DNA of 64,000 nucleotides from Halovivax limisalsi (GTDB lineage Archaea > Halobacteriota > Halobacteria > Halobacteriales > Natrialbaceae). Position numbers and translations under genes: made by a program. Each line of letters opens with the position of its first letter. Positions within the stretch are counted from its first letter, which is position 1. Below, piece by piece: positions 62,551 through 64,000 of the stretch. Location of the stretch: positions 2,790,001 to 2,854,000 of the forward strand of contig NZ_CP095757.1 in NCBI RefSeq assembly GCF_023093535.1, in the 5' to 3' direction. Below the pieces are notes generated by a model, which was not told the origin of the DNA, did no database searches, and saw nothing but the letters and a program-made list of their open reading frames with translations.

Positions 62551-62590
62551 TTCGCAATCCTTATGGCTGGTATCGGCCCTACGTGTGAGT
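62551..62590 (+). promoter_or_regulatory. tRNA-Thr promoter, shared with tRNA-Gly
   Basis: This block aligns to 54011-54050 with a 14-base core TTCGCAAYCCTTAT and a second part CCTACRTGKGAGT. Here the TATA-like TTAT (62561-62564) lies about 85 bases before the mature tRNA, against 36 for tRNA-Gly, predicting a 5' leader near 58 bases. The leader holds a CGGCGA... TCGCCG stem at about 62,602-62,620. Confidence 0.5.
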
Positions 62591-62647
62591 GAACGCGGGC
62601 CCGGCGAACGCGCTTCGCCGAGAATGGTGCGCGAACGACGCGAGCGT

Positions 62648-62721
62648 GCCGGTGTAGCTCAGACTGGCAGAGCGAATCCTTCGTAAGGATTAGGTCGAGG
62701 GTTCAAATCCCTCCACCGGCT
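62648..62721 (+). tRNA. tRNA-Thr (CGU)
   Basis: 74 bases fold as a cloverleaf. Acceptor GCCGGTG pairs with CACCGGC, D-arm GCTC/GAGC, anticodon stem AATCC/GGATT with loop TTCGTAA (anticodon CGT, read as CGU), T-arm GAGGG-TTCAAAT-CCCTC, discriminator T. No intron, no encoded CCA. It reads ACG codons. Confidence 0.97.
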
Positions 62722-62854
62722 TGTTGCTGCAAACAATTCGTGAGCAGCAACAGGCGTTGCGGGATTTGAATCAGGGAGAGCGCAGTCTCGCGAACGCAGT
62801 GAGGGAGGAAGCGATCGACCGTGGTTCACAATCCCTCCACCGGCTTGTTGCTGC
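62706..62854 (+). repeat. 25-base direct repeat of the tRNA-Thr 3' end and beyond
   Basis: The 25 bases 62706-62730 (AATCCCTCCACCGGCTTGTT plus GCTGC) recur exactly at 62830-62854, offset 124 bases. Similarity extends on both sides to about 50 bases (GGTTCA before; ACAATTCG-GAGCAG after). Between the copies lies GGGATTTGAATC (62761-62772), whose reverse complement matches the tRNA T-arm at 11 of 12 positions. The layout parallels that behind tRNA-Gly. The remaining bases to 62919 show no gene. Confidence 0.75.
62722..62752. repeat. Perfect 9-base hairpin behind tRNA-Thr
   Basis: TGTTGCTGC (62722-62730) is the exact reverse complement of GCAGCAACA (62744-62752), with a 13-base loop. It begins one base after the tRNA, mirroring the hairpin behind tRNA-Gly. 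A mutated version (TGTTGCTGC... GCAGTCAA) follows the second tRNA-end copy. Confidence 0.7.
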
Positions 62855-62919
62855 GGACAATTCGCGAGCAGTCAATCGCCTTCGGAGGGGTTCGAACGAG
62901 GGGTAGGATCGCCGCCCGC

Positions 62920-64000
62920 TCACTCTTGGGGCTCGCCTGCCGCAGGTAGCGTGACCGTGAACGTCGTCCCCTCGCCGGGGTCGGAGTCGACCCGGATCTT
63001 GCCGTCGTGGCGCTCGACGATGCGCTGACAGAGCGCCAGCCCGATCCCCATGCCCGCGTGTTCGTCGCGGCCGTGTAAGCGGTTGAACACCTCGAAAATG
63101 TCGTCCTGGTAGTCCGGATCGATCCCGATCCCCCGATCGCTGACCGTCAGTTGCCACCGGTCGCCGTCGCGCTCGGCTCCGACGTGGATCCGCGGGGGCT
63201 CGTCGCCGCTGTATTCGATCGCGTTGTCGAGTAAGTTCTGGAAGAGTTGGCGAAGTTGGCTCGCATCACCCTCGACGCGGGGTAGCGACTCGCTCGTGAT
63301 CTCGGCATCGCTCTCTTCGATCTGTAGCCGGAGATCGTCCAGCACGTCGTCGAGGGTGGCCTGGAGATCGACGGGTTCGAACGGCTCACCCTTCGTTTCG
63401 ACGCGGGAGTACTCAAGCAGCGCGTCGATCATCTCGCGCATGCGCTCGGCGCCGTCGACGGCAAACTCGACGAACTCCCGGCCGTCCGCGTCGAGTTCGT
63501 CGCCGTACCGGCGTTCGAGCAACTGGAGGTAGCTCGACACCATCCGTAGCGGCTCCTGCAGGTCGTGACTGGCCGCGTACGCGAACTGTTCGAGGCGTTC
63601 GTTGGACGCCTCGAGTCTGCGCTGGTACTCCTTGCGCTCGGTGATGTCGACGAGGGTGACGACCGCGCGGGTCACCTCGCCGTCCGCGTTCCGAACGGGC
63701 GTGCCGTGGTTCAAAACGATCCGGCGTTCCCCGTCGAAGCCCTCGATTTCGATCTCGTCCGGATCGGTCACCTCTTCGCCCCGGAGCGCACGCGCCAGCG
63801 GCCACTCGTGGGGCTCGACGGGCTCTCCCGTGTCCGCCCACCAGGCGTCGTACGCCTCGTACTCGGCGACGGACTCGGATTCGGCGACCTCGCCGCCCCA
63901 GATCGCCTCGGCGGCCTCGTTCCACTCGACGATCTCGCCGTCGGCTTCGGCGACGAAGACGGCGACCGGGAGCACGTCGATGAGCGCCCGGAGCTGGTTC
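62920..64000 (-). CDS. PAS-domain sensor histidine kinase (5' partial)
   Basis: The frame runs off the right edge, so the N terminus is missing; about 360 residues are visible. The end of one PAS domain ('VAVFVAEADGEIVEWNEAAE' to 'VVTLVDITERKEYQRRLEAS') is followed by a HisKA dimerisation helix with the phosphorylated His in 'FAYAASHDLQEPLRMVSSYL', then an HATPase domain with 'NLLDNAIEYSG' (N box), 'VSDRGIGIDPDY' (G1) and 'GMGIGLALCQRIVERH' (G2). Soluble in the part seen. Ligand and response regulator unknown. Confidence 0.92.
   Translation of the reverse strand, partial: NQLRALIDVLPVAVFVAEADGEIVEWNEAAEAIWGGEVAESESVAEYEAYDAWWADTGEPVEPHEWPLARALRGEEVTDPDEIEIEGFDGERRIVLNHGTPVRNADGEVTRAVVTLVDITERKEYQRRLEASNERLEQFAYAASHDLQEPLRMVSSYLQLLERRYGDELDADGREFVEFAVDGAERMREMIDALLEYSRVETKGEPFEPVDLQATLDDVLDDLRLQIEESDAEITSESLPRVEGDASQLRQLFQNLLDNAIEYSGDEPPRIHVGAERDGDRWQLTVSDRGIGIDPDYQDDIFEVFNRLHGRDEHAGMGIGLALCQRIVERHDGKIRVDSDPGEGTTFTVTLPAAGEPQE

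Noticed and set aside
62830-62854. Second tRNA-Thr gene
   Set aside because: Same reason: no D-arm or anticodon arm upstream. It is a repeat of the 3' end only.
1-64000. CRISPR array, insertion sequence or transposase
   Set aside because: No regularly spaced repeats and no transposase or integrase motif were seen in the genes of the window.

Overview
The window reads as chromosomal DNA of an extremely halophilic archaeon (class Halobacteria; a Natrialbales-like genus is a guess from gene content). Supporting signs are the high G+C content, very acidic proteins (Asp/Glu tails even on ribosomal proteins), A/T-rich TATA boxes about 27 bases before start codons that imply leaderless mRNAs, a CoxA-CoxC fusion oxidase, CetZ, HalOD1 and twin-arginine lipoproteins.

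Layout. 0-4.7 kb: two homologous very large secreted or pilin-anchored surface proteins, the first cut by the window edge. 4.8-5.4 kb: adenylate kinase. 5.8-12.4 kb: a respiratory block with cytochrome oxidase subunit II, a fused I+III subunit, a small subunit IV, an orphan DMSO-reductase-type four-cluster Fe-S protein, and a lipoprotein fusing a HiPIP domain to a cupredoxin. 12.5-38.5 kb: a surface-glycan island with at least eight glycosyltransferases, a Wzx-type flippase, a sulfatase-fold enzyme, an NDP-sugar epimerase, two Gfo/Idh/MocA dehydrogenases, a sugar isomerase, inositol-1-phosphate synthase, an SDR, an APC permease and two paralogous membrane proteins of unknown function. 38.9-53.8 kb: the complete S10-spc ribosomal superoperon on the minus strand, from a SPOUT-like gene and uL3 to SecY, including the RNase P protein Rnp1 and a 58-residue uS14 gene. 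54-64 kb: tRNA-Gly(GCC), HalOD1, a thiamine-binding protein, an MFS transporter, Dph5, RidA, CetZ, an aldo-keto reductase, a Rieske protein, Trm5, tRNA-Thr(CGU) and a histidine kinase cut by the window end.

How the parts fit. The HiPIP-cupredoxin lipoprotein and the four-cluster Fe-S protein lie divergently beside the oxidase and could carry electrons to the CuA centre of CoxB. The glycan island has what is needed to make activated sugars, assemble a glycan and flip it across the membrane; its acceptor is not known. SecY and adenylate kinase lie on the same strand about 33 kb apart with the oxidase and glycan blocks between them, which suggests that a conserved linkage was interrupted.

Most unusual signals. 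(1) Two short leader ORFs (35 and 33 codons) start 27 bases from the TATA centre, overlap the next gene through GTGA or ATGA, and encode related peptides (M-x-FVPS-x-x-STEQ-x-RR) whose shared Ser and Arg residues use very different codons. They precede inositol-phosphate synthase and a glycosyltransferase, and look like an undescribed leader-peptide family. (2) Both tRNA genes are followed by a perfect hairpin, an inverted T-arm-like motif and then a second exact copy of the tRNA 3' end.
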